From Xylogone sp. PMI_703 (lineage: Eukaryota > Ascomycota > Leotiomycetes): a stretch of DNA of 64,000 nt. The notes beneath the pieces are model-generated. The model was not told where the DNA came from. It made no database searches and saw nothing but the letters and a program-made list of their open reading frames with translations. Position numbers and translations under genes: made by a program. Where the stretch lies: positions 4,836,001-4,900,000 of the forward strand of contig JAJTUQ010000001.1 of assembly GCA_021399445.1 (NCBI GenBank), in the 5' to 3' direction. Shown in pieces: positions 11,460-23,288 of this stretch. Numbering within the stretch: position 1 is the stretch's first letter; every line of letters starts with the position of its first letter.

Positions 11460-13326
11460 ATGAAGACTTCTGCGTTCGCCGGGGCTACGGCCTTGCTTAG
11501 TGCGAGTCCTATGCTGGCTAGCAACTCATCTCTCTTCAGTTCAAACTGCAAATGCATGCCCGGTGATGAGTGCTGGCCTTCTCCAATTGCATGGAACATC
11601 TTGAATGCTACTGTTGGTGGTCGCTTGATTGCCACAGTTCCAATTGGCACGCCATGCCACGACCCTCACTACGATGCTGCCGAGTGCGCATACTTTCAAA
11701 GCCAGGTTGTGAATGCTCAATTTCAGTGAGTGCCTGAGTAGCCATTGACTTGTACTTTCTTTCTTTTCTCTCCGTCAGCACAGCTAACCACGGCTCATTT
11801 TAGCATGAACTCTTCCTCTTCTGTCATGGCACCCTTCTTCGCAAATCAAAGCTGTGACTTCTTTACCCCCGAGTCTCAACCATGTTTACTCGGAAACTAC
11901 GTTGAATATGCTGTCAATGTAAGCAAGGTGGAAGATATCCAGTCTGCCATCCTTTTTGCCCAATTGGCTAATATCCGTTTCGTCATTCGAAACACTGGTC
12001 ATGAGTATGTGAAATTCGACTCAACACTTAGATTCCGAGAAACAGAAACAATAGAAATCTGACATTATCTAAAGTTACAATGGGAAATCAACTGGTGCTG
12101 GCGCTTTGTCTGTCTGGACTCACTATCTCAAAGATATTGCGTTTTTGGATTGGTCAGATGAGTATTATGAGGGAAAAGCTATTAAGATCGGAGCTGGCGT
12201 CCAAGGTTTTGAAGCCCTTGAGGCCGCGGCTGCTCAGGGATTAGTCCAACTTGGAGGCGAATGCCCTACTGTAGGTGTTGCTGGTGGTTACACCCAAGGT
12301 GGTGGCCACTCCGCTCTTAGCACAAACTTCGGTCTGGCAGCGGATCAGACCCTCGAGTTTGAAGTCGTCACGGCAGAAGGACTCCTTGTAACTGCTTCCC
12401 GTACCCAGAATTCCGACTTGTACTGGGCCCTCAGTGGTGGCGGAGGTGGAACTTATGGTGTTGTTGTCTCTATGACTACGAAAGCCTACCCGGATAACAT
12501 TGTTAGTGGAGCAACACTCCAGTTCAACGCTGCAGACACAACACTCGATAACTTCTATGCTGGAGTCGAAGCTTTCCACTCTCGCCTGGCATCAATAGTT
12601 GACTCCGGCATCATGATCATCTACTTCTTGACCAACACCTTCTTCCAAATTGTCCCTGCAACCGCCTATGGAAAGACCAAAAGTCAAATTGAAGCCATAT
12701 TCCAAGACTTCGAGGCAGACCTCAAGAAACTTGACATAAAATATACCGTCTCATACACCCAGTCAGCAACATATCGAGACCACTACGACCTCCACTTCGG
12801 GCCCCTCCCATACGGTAACATCCAAGTCGGCATCGCCCAATATGGAGGCCGTCTAATCCCTCGTGACACTATTGCCAACAACCTCGCGGGATTCTCCACT
12901 ACTGTCCGCGGCATCACCGAAGCAGGAGTCACAATCATTGGTGTCGGTCTGAACGTCTCTTCCCCTGCCATCACGGACAACGTAGACAACTCTCTTCTGC
13001 CCGCATGGCGCAACACCCTCGTTCATGCCACTTTATCCACCCCCTGGAACTTTACCGCCCCTTGGTCTGATATGATCGCTCTGCAGGATTTGATGACCGA
13101 CTCAATTATTCCCCAACTTGAGGCCATTACTCCCGGCAGCGGAGCGTACATGAATGAGGCTGATTTCCGACAGCCTAATTTCCAGGAGGTATTCTTTGGC
13201 GGTAATTACGACAAGTTGTTGCAGATTAAGAATAAGTGGGATCCTGAGAATTTTTTCTACGCAATTGATTCTGTGGGGAGCACGTACTGGAGTGTGGCGA
13301 ATGATGGAAGGATGTGTAAGGCTTAG
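11460..13326 (+). CDS. secreted FAD-linked oxidoreductase (FAD_binding_4 + berberine-bridge C-terminus)
   Basis: Flavin-dependent oxidase of the VAO/berberine-bridge family, 572 residues. Exons are 11460-11725, 11804-12004 and 12075-13326, all phase-consistent. The N-terminus (MKTSAFAGATALLSASPMLA) looks like a signal peptide, and several Cys residues follow, fitting an extracellular enzyme. The second splice restores IRNTGHDYNGKSTGAGAL, where His155 corresponds to the usual 8-alpha-histidyl flavin site. Near residue 219, GGECPTVGVAGGYTQGGGHS places a Cys at the 6-S-cysteinyl position, so bicovalent FAD attachment is plausible by family knowledge. The C-terminal berberine-bridge segment (KWDPENFFYAIDSVGS..YW) is intact. 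Related fungal proteins act on alcohols, sugars or secondary metabolites; the substrate here is unknown. Confidence 0.9.
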
Positions 13327-13798
13327 ATAAAAGTTAGGAAAATGTTTCTGTGATTTTGTTTAGTTTGGGTTACAGGAAAAGCCTCTGCCTCATTAGTCTC
13401 AGATCTTCAGAATATGTAGACGCACTGGTTATTATACCAATGTTGTGAAGATAACTTTCCAATGCATCTTCCTCAATTAGAGGAAGGTTACTCGTCACAT
13501 GCGTGTATAGATAGAAGACATCTATCCAAAACAAAGCCCTAGACGCTAAATCTAGCGAATTTTTGGATCTAAATTTCCTAACAATCCACGACCTGTGGCA
13601 CGCCAAGCACATCCCAATTCCGCTGCTGATTCAGTGCGAAATCTAGCCTCGGCCGAATACGAAATACGAGATGTCTCGATATACCTCAGAGGAAAAATAA
13701 AAATAATCAGTTCATTATGATCGCAATCTTTAATACACCAATTCTTCAAACCTTTTGTGCCTGTTCTGTCCACTAGAACACCTCAGGAGCTTAAAAAA
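13327..13798. other. intergenic region
   Basis: About 470 bp between two plus-strand genes. Two short minus-strand frames (13370-13612, 13552-13773) show no motif and are treated as chance. It probably holds a 3' UTR and the promoter of the next gene. Confidence 0.5.
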
Positions 13799-14652
13799 AT
13801 GTCGCGTCGTCTCCCCTTTTCCAAGCTCTACACCTTCGCCTTGTACTCAGCAGGCATACCCACCGCAGGACTAGCAGGATGGCTCGCGTGGTCGCGCAAT
13901 TGCTACTTTGAAGAATTCACGGAGAAGACCGACGATATATTCCGGAGCCCATATCTGGCCAAGTATAATCCCTGGAACAATACGATGTTGACGGATTCGT
14001 GTGTCAGGACTGTGCCTCTTGCGAAGATCAAGCCTGGGTTGGTGGAGGATACACTTAATGGCGGCTCGAGACTGGTGGAAACGTACTGCGGGGGGATGTT
14101 TGGAGGGTATGGTAGGTTTTTCTGGTTCTTTGCACTGGGAGATGATTAATTGATGGGGGGAAACAATATTAATTGGTGCTATGGTTGTTCAGGTTATGCG
14201 ATCCAGCGTCAAGTCATGAAACGTACGAGAAGGAACGAAAAGAATGCATCGCTTGACTTGTGGGAGAGAGATCAGCTGCTTCATAGCACGTACGAAAAGG
14301 GTATATGAGAAACTGCTCCCTATCTTTTCCCCTCTGGAATCTAAAAGTTTGTTACATAGGTACCGAAGTAACCGGTCATCTTATGGTTCTTGAGAAGAAC
14401 CCCAGGTCTATCATCATGCGTGGAGGAGATGCTCCGAGGGAACAACCTGAGGAACCGGGTGAAATGGAGAACCTGTCGGAGATATGTGTTGAGATCGATC
14501 AGGAGAAGCAGCTTGCACGATTCAAGATGAAGAATTTGTTCTTCTGCGGAGCAGCTAAGGCGGATCTCCCTTTCCCTTCATTTATGGTCTGGCTTCATTA
14601 CCAGTACTGCAAATTGCTGGTTGAGAGTGGAGTGAGTCATTGCAGGAGATGA
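13799..14652 (+). CDS. conserved hypothetical protein with N-terminal membrane anchor
   Basis: Three exons (13799-14111, 14193-14300, 14360-14652) give 237 residues in phase. The function is not known to me. The N-terminus (LYTFALYSAGIPTAGLAGWLAW) is a probable single transmembrane or signal-anchor segment. It is followed by SPYLAKYNPWNNTMLTDSCVRTVP, a pattern I recall from a family of fungal unknowns sometimes found near secondary-metabolite genes. The middle exon adds GGYGYAIQRQVM. The third exon has alternating strands (GTEVTGHLMVLEKNPRSIIM, FKMKNLFFCG) and ends WLHYQYCKLLVESGV. A hot-dog-like fold is conceivable but unproven. ATG at 13799 starts directly before the hydrophobic segment; an upstream in-frame ATG at 13757 is less likely. 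Confidence 0.7.
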
Positions 14653-15239
14653 GGATCGAAAAGGCTTATCTGGATTTCTCGAAAAGTTCTCTAGGGTGCG
14701 GTGATAAAGTTTTCACAGGAAAGCTTAGAGATGCGAGTGGGAATCACAATTAACTACTGTAACAATAGCTGTATGGGTATTAGATAATCGGGTTGAATAG
14801 ATTCATTGATAGATCTTCCCTAGAGCCAATGGGAGATTGATGTCTCTCTCTGTAATAAATGGCAATGGCAAGAAGCATGGTACTTCATACTTAACTCAGA
14901 ATACTGAAAATTCAAGTCTCTCGCATATTTGTCAAATGGGGTGCATGGACTTGAATTCCTGAGACCCTTAGAATACTGTCAAAGTCTTGTGTTTGCATGG
15001 TTTGACCTGTTTGCTTCAGCATCATTCTGACATCCACTGTTGCCTCCAGGCAAAGGTCGCATTTTGCTGAGTTTTGCTCAGTTTGCCACTAAAATAGCGG
15101 CCCTGTAGCGGCGCACAGACCACATGGGCATGTCAATATAAGGCCCTCCTCCCTCCCAGCTTTCGATTCTTTTTCCTTTTCTCCTTAGCTCTCTTTGCCT
15201 TCTGGCTTAGATCAAGTGTAGTATCTGTTCTTTTCAGTT
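14653..15239. other. intergenic region
   Basis: No coding frame is supported. Pyrimidine-rich tracts near 15160-15200 (for example TTCTTTTTCCTTTTCTCC) resemble a fungal promoter or 5' leader, but no convincing gene follows. Confidence 0.4.
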
Positions 15240-15245
15240 TAATCT

Positions 15246-15560
15246 CTGAAATCGTCACATTGTGGCGCATCAATGATTATTCTTATTTTTCCAACCCGAG
15301 AGCGGTCCTCTGTGCTTGCGCATGATTGTTTTCACGGTGTCCCTGGTATTTCACTGCCTCCAGGCGATGCGACCCTTCATTGTATGTGTTGGCTTGCCAG
15401 CACTATGAAGAAGAGTCTTGGTTCTTATTCACAGGTGATGTTGAAGCTAGATTATTGTGGCATATCAATGATTCTTATTTTTCTGCATCGAGCGCAAATC
15501 TTCTGTCCCTACACGATCATTCCCTATGTGCCTGGAATACTGAAGTTGCTGCCTGCCTAC
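15246..15560. repeat. degenerate ~195-bp direct duplication
   Basis: Two diverged copies about 195 bp apart. Both share TTGTGGC, then an ATCAATGATT..CTTATTTTTC core (about 15260-15290 and 15455-15485), followed by similar GATGATTGTTTTC / CGATCATTCCC and GTCCCTGG / GTGCCTGG segments. Overlapping frames of 91-105 codons here have no recognisable motif and probably arise by chance within the duplication. Confidence 0.55.
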
Positions 15561-15589
15561 CTGTTCGTCCACAGAGGCACTCCCTCGTG

Positions 15590-16225
15590 AATGCATTCTG
15601 AACCATCTGAACCATCCATAGACGTGCAACAAAACTTCGCTCTAGCCAAAAGTTTTGTTGCACGTCTGTGATGGCTCAGAATTAAATACGATTGGACAGA
15701 AACAGATGTGACCACAAGTTTTGTTGCAAGTCTGGGGGGGTTTCTGAATTGCTTCACGAGTGCCAGTACTGTGGGCATCCTGATTTGGATTGTCTGCAGC
15801 CAAAGTTAATAAAGACTGCCTGTATGCAGTGGCTACTCGTATTCATATTCTGAGCCAACACAGACATGCAACAAAACCTTTGTCGCAGAAAGCCTAGGAG
15901 CCTCTCTATGGAGGTGTACTCGTATTGAAATTCCGATCATAGACGTGCAACAAAATTCTCAGCCAGAGAAAGCTTAAGCTACAAATACAGCACCTACACG
16001 CACAGAACTGACTCGTATTCAAAATCTGAGCTAACTCAGACATACAAGAAAGCTTTTGGCTGAAGCTCCTCCATCAAGCCTCCTGTGCAATTTTTCCCCC
16101 GTGAATGTGTTCAGAGGTCTCCCCAGACATGCAACAAAACTTTGACCTGAGCAAATTCTACAAGTACTTGTACTGGAATTACGATTCCTCCTAGATATGC
16201 AACAAAACTTTTAGCCAGAACATGC
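15590..16225. repeat. degenerate tandem repeat block with AGACNTGCAACAAAACTT core
   Basis: At least eight copies of a core close to AGACRTGCAACAAAACTT occur here. Plus-orientation copies lie near 15620, 15862, 15941, 16037 (decayed), 16124 and 16194. Inverted copies lie near 15650 and 15711. Several are preceded by CTCGTATT..A.A.TCTGAG, making imperfect units of about 70-96 bp. No transposase or other coding sequence accompanies them. It is probably a non-coding minisatellite or the remnant of a small mobile repeat. Confidence 0.75.
15620..15667. repeat. perfect 18-bp inverted repeat (hairpin) within the repeat block
   Basis: The left arm AGACGTGCAACAAAACTT (15620-15637) and the right arm AAGTTTTGTTGCACGTCT (15650-15667) are perfect reverse complements, separated by 12 nt. 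The arms are one plus and one minus copy of the local repeat core. Confidence 0.9.
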
Positions 16226-16637
16226 TCTAATATAGCGAAAAATAGAATCAAGGGCACGGGATAGCGCTCTTGTAATAAATAGCCTTGTATATCGCATCAG
16301 TGGAGTGGTCGTGGTGAATGAAACACAACAACCAATACAATGGCAGTTACGTATGGTATTGCAAGGTCTTTCTTGTCTCTACATAAGTAGATAAGAGCTT
16401 CGTCCTCAACTTAAGGTGCTTTATATTGCTCCAGCTTCTTCATAGTGCCTACCTAAACTTCCCGTGCTATTGGCAGGGCTTCCGAAGCGACATGCTTCAG
16501 CTACTGCCATCCAAGCCACATTCGTTCAGATCGGCCAAAGGAGCAGGTGCATCGGTGCCCAATTGTTCCATTTAAAAGAGAGCCTCAATGTCTCAAACTC
16601 TGGAGTAGGATTGCACGTTCAGTCACAAACATTAGAT
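16226..16637. other. upstream region of the HET gene
   Basis: About 410 bp of probable promoter/5' leader. The HET reading frame stays open upstream to an ATG at 16464, so the first 58 codons there could be part of the protein, but they lack recognisable structure. Confidence 0.4.
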
Positions 16638-19121
16638 ATGGCACTACAAGAAAACGAGATAGAATCTTTCAAGAAAGAAGATCTTGGCGATAGGCCGACT
16701 GACTGGGATGGCGAACGTGGCTACAAACCAATCGGAGGTTTGAGAGCAAGACATCTCTATGATACAGATCAGGAAGACTATTATCAGGGACAACTTGGTA
16801 GAAGACGACACTTTAGCACGCATGAGCTTCTGAGTGGAGATTGGCTTTACGTGGTGGACAACGACCTGCCTCTTGCGCTCTCTAAGAATACTGGTCTCTG
16901 GGAAGGCGCTCGCCAGGTTCCGGCTATCACGAAACTATGTCCAGAATGTAACAGTTTCCGCATTCTATCCACACCGCCCAGTGCAGATGTCAAAAAGTTA
17001 ACCGTTGACATTAGCAAGCTGAGAGAAGCCACAACTTCTTGCGATCTTTGTAAATTCTTTCTGCAATGCTTAAGTAGGCATAAAATTGAGAGCGATGAAA
17101 CGATAGAGATTCTTAGGGACTGCTCAGTGTTAAAATTGGACGAACACAGCCAACCCTTTCTGGTAATACTTGGTGATCCAGGTAAGTCATCGAACAGTCG
17201 TGAGTAGGGTTTATAATGATGTATGTATAATTAGCATCCGAACACCCAAGTGCGAAGACTCAGATGGGGCTTCCTCTGCTGCCTGATGCAGGTAGTCAAG
17301 GCCATTTTGATATAATGCGCGGATGGCTTGATGCATGTGATCATAATCATGGAAGGTATGGATGCCACTCTGAATCTACAAGCGTTCTACCAACTAGAGT
17401 AATCGACGTTGGGGAAGGAACAAATTCGGACTTTGTACGCCTTTACTGCTCTAAAAAGGACGAAGAAGGGAGTTATGTGGCCTTGTCCCATTGCTGGGGT
17501 GAGTTCACCGAGGAGCAGAGAAAGCTGTTTTGCACGTTCAAAAGCAACTTTGATGATCGGGTCCAGGGATTCAAGATTAGCACTATTCCAAAGTCGTTCC
17601 AAGACGCAATTCAAGTCACTCGCGAACTTGGACAACGATACATTTGGATCGACTCGTTCTGCATTATCCAGGATGACGCGGAAGACTGGAGACGAGAGGC
17701 GAATACAATGGAAAAGGTGTACAGCACGGCATACTTCACCATCGCAGCCACGTCCGCTCATGACTCGAGAGAGGGTTTCCTAAAGCCCAGACAGCAAATA
17801 GAGTTTGTGAAAATCGAGAAGCCTCCATCACCTCCACCATCGCCGCCAGCGCGCCGACGCCGAACAGATCCGTTTGACTTTGATATTGATGATTGGATGC
17901 CAAGGCGAGAGTATAAAGCTTACACGAATACCGTTGATGGCATTTGGAGAGAGGTGGGTTCAGAGCTTGCTCCACCTGAAGTTGAACAGTTTCCCCTTTA
18001 TATCTGTGAGCATATCGACAATTTTACGGAAGATGTGGAGAAGAGCATCTTAAACTCTCGTGGCTGGGTCTTCCAGGAAAGAGCCTTATCTCGGCGCATT
18101 TTACACTTTTCAGCCGCCCAGACATATTGGGAATGTGGTGTTGGTGTGCACTGTGAGACTCTTACACTAATGTATAAGTACGTATGACTTCAACTCAGTT
18201 GGACGTTTCTTGTGACTTTCTTGATTTCGTCATATTATTGTCTTATGTTTTATTTTATCTCCGGATCGCCTTGCTAGCTCTACCGCAGTGCCTAGATATT
18301 CCCGTCTAATCCTTTTCTACAGTTCCGAAAGCTATATTCTCGGCGATCCTCAATTCCCGTCATCCACCAGTCAACGCACCGATGGTCAAAATATCGGCTT
18401 TTTTGACTCCCTCTTTGAAAGCTATATGCAACGTGCATTTACGCATCCCGCTGACCGGGCTATTGCATTCGCTGGTTTACAGCAACGCCTTGCAAAAGCC
18501 TTTTACACTAATGCTCACTACGGTATCGTTGAAAAGTTTCTGCACCGCAATCTACTGTGGCTGCGGAAGGCAAATACCATATTGACAAGAACACTCCCTG
18601 GACCTCATGAGTTGCAGAAGGAGAAGACCCCATCATGGTCGTGGATGGCTTATGAAGGTAGCATCGATTCTATGTCAATTGCCTTTGAATGTGTCGCTTG
18701 GAGTGACGCTGTGCGATTCCAGAACAGTAGAGAGCTTGAGTGCCGTGTGAGAGAATTCAAAAATTGTACTATGGAACGGGATAACGATGAGTTTGTACTA
18801 CTGGGCACTGGAGACGATAGCGGGGATGACAATGATTCAACGAGTGAGCGTGGCAGTATTGAAAGTGGAAGTTCGTATGAGCCTCCGAAGCCACGAAGTT
18901 GGCTACGATTCGACGTTGATGTCTTTGACCTTGAAAGTCTCAAATGCGTAGTCCTTGGCAGGGAAATTGACTATTACAGAAATCAGTATGAGCAAGGTTG
19001 CTATATTCTTATTGTGAGGCCGAGTGGGTCTGGTGGAATGTGTGAAAGAGTAGGGGTTGGATCTGTCAGGTCAGTGTTCATTTCAGTGGATGAACCAGGC
19101 CTCAGGGCAAGTATTATATGA
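16638..19121 (+). CDS. HET-domain (heterokaryon incompatibility) protein
   Basis: Predicted 761-residue protein from exons 16638-17181, 17235-18177 and 18323-19121, phase-consistent. The N-terminal region has a CPECNSFRIL and CDLCKFFLQCL pair of Cys clusters, common ahead of HET domains. The HET core is clear: SYVALSHCWGE, then IPKSFQDAIQVTRELGQRYIWIDS, then CIIQDDAEDWRREA, then MEKVYSTAYFTIAA. It is followed by LNSRGWVFQERALSRRILHF. The HET domain is an inducer of programmed cell death in fungal non-self recognition and has a TIR-like fold. A basic/proline-rich insert (PPSPPPSPPARRRR) and an acidic Ser/Asp tract (GDDSGDDNDSTSE) are local additions. The 145-nt second intron was placed so the frame continues into LGDPQFP; another AG (near 18287) would also keep the frame. 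It ends 157 bp from the convergent LysM gene. Confidence 0.87.
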
Positions 19122-19278
19122 ATAATGCAATGGAATTGGCAATAGAATCTTACTAAATGATGTATGGTAGGGCGTCCGCTGTCTTGGCTTGCCCATTCAT
19201 GGGTGTCGTAATTACAAATCTTCTCACCATAATCGTACTTTCTGTTACAAATATAAAAGTGTTATATTCATATAGAGA

Positions 19279-21526
19279 TTAGGCTATCATGCACGCCCCT
19301 TCTGGACAATATCCATGATCACAAGCAAAGCTGCACAGACCTGAGTAGCTACCATCTTCTCCAGGTAATGGAACGCCATTGTCCCCTGTCTCAGTAGGAG
19401 GTGGCACTTGGTCCCCGTAGCCAGTGCAGATACATACCGGTGCTGGACAATAGCCATAATTGCAAGTAAAACTACACAGCCCCACTTGGTTTGGATTCAA
19501 GCCTAAACCTCCGTTGCACACATCCCCAACTACGCTGCTTGAACTCTGATCTGCTGTGCAGGCCCCATCTGGGCAATATCCGTGAGCACAGGTAAAGCTA
19601 CAGAGTGCTATATAGTCGTCAGGGACTAAACCAGCGGCCGGGTAACCCATTGTTTCATTAGCTGGTGGAGGAGGCACTTGGGCGCCGAAACTTGTGCAAT
19701 TACAAGGCTTTGGACAAAAGCCAAAGTTGCATGCAAAGCTACAGAGGCCCTCAAAATTGTCGACGCCTTCACCCTCAACACAGACGCCTGAAGGTGTGCT
19801 TGTAGGAGCACCTGTAGCAGTTCCAGTAGCCGTAGCTGTAGCTGTAGCACTTGCCGGAATTGACCCATCCACACAGTATGCTTTGCCTAGCAAAAGATTC
19901 GAACAATCGGCGGCCAAATCAGGGTTCCAAAGTATGAGATTAGCCATAGTGACACCAAGGGTGTTTTGTAACGCAAAACAGGTGTCCCCGGACACAACGA
20001 CATGCCATTCAAAGCAACTGCTCGTGGTACCAGGTGGTGTCGCAGTTGGTGGAGGAAGTGTTGTTGATGGTTTGGAAGGCTCAGTATTAGTGGCATTCCA
20101 AGTCACTGTAGGATGAACGCAATACCAGAGGTCCGTAATAAGGTTGAAACAGTTTTCGTCAATAGAAGGATTAATCATTTCGAATAACTCAACGCTCACA
20201 CCAGCTGCAAGTGATATACGTTGACAGGTATCAGCGACTTGTACCTGGTAATATTTGCCACACTGAGTAGTTGTACCAAGTGGGACCGGACCAGGAGCAT
20301 CAACCACGGTGGCGGCGTATTGACTGGTAGTGCTGCTACTAGAACTTGAAGTGTCGTTTCCAGGGAGATTAACCGGTGGTATAAAATCTCCATTCGGATT
20401 AGATATGCAAACAACACTAGTGTTATGAAGGTTAGTACAGTCGCGGTTGATTGTTGGATTAAAGCTGAGAAAAGTGCTATATGTAATGCCATTATCAGAA
20501 GCAATAGTGTCGCATGTATCGGAAGACGTTAGTGTATAGGTTTTGCAGCGTTGGGGTAGACATAACGACTGGCCAACTGTAATAGTACAATTTGGCAAGA
20601 GGTTATTGAGTGACCATATGGTACCTTCAGCTACGGAATTAGCAAGAGCAATAGATTTACAAGTGTCACCACTCTTTGTGGTATATAGCTGTTGCGAGGC
20701 GCAGGTAGTATTAGAAGGAAGCGTCGTCACTACAGCCGAGAAAGAAGCGCTATTAACAAGTACTTCAAGAGAAGAGCTCAAGCCGCATGCTATTGATCTA
20801 CAGTCAGCAAAATAATAAACACGTTAAAGTCTTTTTAGCCACCTTAACTGGAGTTAAAGTGCAGCTTTAGTAATTCTTACCTTCCTGTGTAGCTTTCCAC
20901 CCAAGGCCCATGACGGAGGTATATCCTAACCATGGCGACTTTTGCTGTGCTTGGAAGTAAGATATCTGACAAGGCGAGCAAAGAATATCATGAGGGAGTT
21001 GGGACAAGTCAGTAATACCAGGAGCGCTTGCGTATGCTGTTTTCAGGAAATCTAACCAAGAATAATTTATGTTAGAAGATATCATTAGGTATAAAAGCGT
21101 CCAATTAAACTTACCATAACAAAACATGCTTGTACTTGGATCCGTTGCACAAATAAGGTCGTAATAGTCGTGGATCATATCTCCAACGAAGCTATTCGGT
21201 ATATCAGGAGAGACAATCGGCGAGTTTCCACACGCACTGGCGACATTACTTTGATAAGTGCTCAAAGAATTTTCACATGCTGAAGAGCACAATGCTGCAG
21301 CTATACCTGTGTCGTTTGGGGAGATATATTCACCGCTAAGTGCAAGACCCCGGAGGCTAGGATCACAGCTAATTGTCTTGTTCAACGCTGTCATACAATC
21401 TGCGGAGATTGTGGTAGTGCCCCCAATTCCATTTTGCCCAACGAAATAAGGAAATGGAACTACTTGTGACGTAGACAGGCAAGGTGCAAGTAGAACAATA
21501 GCCCAGAGAGAGTGAACCCAACGCAT
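19279..21526 (-). CDS. secreted LysM-domain protein with four LysM modules and Cys-rich C-terminal repeats
   Basis: Exons 21526-21115, 21051-20881 and 20789-19279 encode 697 residues. The start at 21526 gives a signal peptide (MRWVHSLWAIVLLAPCLSTS). An N-terminal Cys-containing domain follows (CMTALNKTISCDPSL, LCSSACENSL), typical of large fungal LysM proteins. Four LysM modules bind chitin-type N-acetylglucosamine polymers: one around GDTCKSIALANSV, one around SDTCDTIASDNG, one around ADTCQRISLAAGV, and one around GDTCFALQNTLGV. Each ends near a CxxP/WNP-like segment. The C-terminal third carries four repeats of the type GLCSFxCxxGYCP, also known from fungal cell-wall hydrolases. It is probably extracellular. 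The acceptor at 20790 is dictated by phase and by the conserved ACGL that starts exon 3. It is divergent from the chitinase at 23289, a recurring pairing in fungi. Confidence 0.9.
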
Positions 21527-23288
21527 GGTGAGGGTGGTTGAATGCAAACAGAGAAAAGTGTGTGCAGCTCTCAAAATCTCTCATTGAATGATTGGGGAAA
21601 GGCCATATTTAATGAAATCTGGCTATCACTTTGCAAGATAGAAGGATAATCGGACATAAGCATGCGTTAGAACGGAACTAGAGCTATCTGTTGTCTTGCT
21701 TTATCGACCTAACATGTAACATCCTGCAAGGGAAGGTGGGCTGTCTAGGGATAGCAACTAATAATCACGCAATAATTCGAATGTTTTTCGAGGTGATTCT
21801 AACAAAACAGGTAGGTAATACCATAGACTGAATGAGCATGGACTGGATTTAGAGTAGCTTAGTAGCAGGTGCAAATACATTCTATCCCCTCCACGTAATA
21901 CAGTCTCACGCCCCACTGGTGATAATTACCGATGCCTCGGTTCGAGAGCCTAGGTCAGCAGACTACCATCAATAAGTGCCATTGATTAATTTTTCCATGG
22001 AATTCTATATACATGGAATGTCTGGGCATGTGGTTTTTGTAAGGAAGACAGTGTCTAGGGCTTGACAGCAAAGCCAGGCACTGATATTGCCACCTATAGA
22101 GCGATCTAACAACCAAATGGAGGAAAGGTGTTCTTGTTGCCGGTTCACAGAACCCCGGTAAACGAGGTAAAAAAAAGAATGGATCGAAATTGAGCTTTAA
22201 GGTCCTGGAAGTCCTTGTCCAATCTTACGAGTGAGTCCCAGTTTTGACCTTGTCGGTAACAACTATTACCGGGGGTAGTACTGGCGCTTGCATTTCATAT
22301 CTGCCGGAATAAGCTTAAGGCCGTTTGATTTAACCTTTCTTTGGCGCCACGGCGAACTCCGAAGCACATGAAGTACACATCCGTAGTAACTCCTCAATCA
22401 TTTCACAATATTCACACGTACAGTATTATGGAGACTTGGTCGAGCTTGGCGGTGTTTAGACTGGCGCATAGTTCAGGAATCTATCTCCTGCTAGCGCTAT
22501 GCAAATGCTTAAGCGCTGTACTTGTGTAAATTCTGTGCTTAAAAGAGTATGCAACAGCGCCAATAGTCTCGTTAGGCGAGACCCTAATGACGGCAGTTCC
22601 GCTGGTAGCGTGGTAAGCATCACGCTATCAGGGACTTCCGAATATAAGCTTACGCTCACCTGGAGCCGCTGTAAAAACGGCTATTAGGTACTGTATGCAG
22701 GAGTATCCAGAGTGAGTTTTGTATGAACTAATTTAGATTAGCTCCCTTTAGACCGCAGCTAGAGAGAATAGTTCTTTATCACCATACAGAGTAAGACTAT
22801 GAACATGTTCATCCGATCCACCTATAGCTTGCATTTATGCACTGATGTTTCTGTAAATGGAAAGTAATTGTTGTGGCTTGAGGCTCAATTTAGTGCTGTG
22901 CCCGAGGAGGAGCGAGCATTAGCTGTTTCTAGGACAGGATGGATCTGGCAAATCCAGTCTCTTACCACTTACTTCCAATTTTTTATCATCAGTTGACATT
23001 ACCGATGCAAGTCGGGACGCAGGTATCTGACTACATGAAAGTGAGAAAATAGTGTACAGCCTAGATGAAGATAGGTTCGAGGTCCAGATGAGAAATTAGT
23101 GTATTGTCGAGATGAGATGTCAATGTAAGAAGATACTCGTACGAGACACATATCCTCATACGTATTATAATGATCACAAGAATATATAACATACTCTTAT
23201 TCTTCTCTGTAAACCCTTCTTCTCTATCTCAGAAGAATCTGAATAAGTCTAGAGTCCAAGTTCTCTTGGGCTGCGGCACCTCGTTACA
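21527..23288. other. shared upstream region of LysM and chitinase genes
   Basis: A 1.76-kb divergent intergenic region with no supported gene. Short frames at 22341-22690 carry no motif. Co-regulation of the flanking chitin-related genes from this region is plausible but not shown by any specific site I can name. Confidence 0.5.

Noticed and set aside
11178..11500. Upstream frames that could extend the FAD oxidase N-terminus
   Set aside because: The ATG at 11460 starts directly with a good signal peptide; the upstream frames are out of phase with it.
13370..13773. Two minus-strand short frames between the FAD oxidase and the membrane protein
   Set aside because: No motif, no start context, overlapping each other in different frames.
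15273..15601. Frames of 91-105 codons in the duplicated region
   Set aside because: They lie inside a degenerate duplication with no recognisable domain; chance frames are more likely.
22441..22690. Possible tRNA or structured RNA in the LysM/chitinase intergenic region
   Set aside because: No cloverleaf with a T-loop consensus or matching acceptor stem could be drawn.
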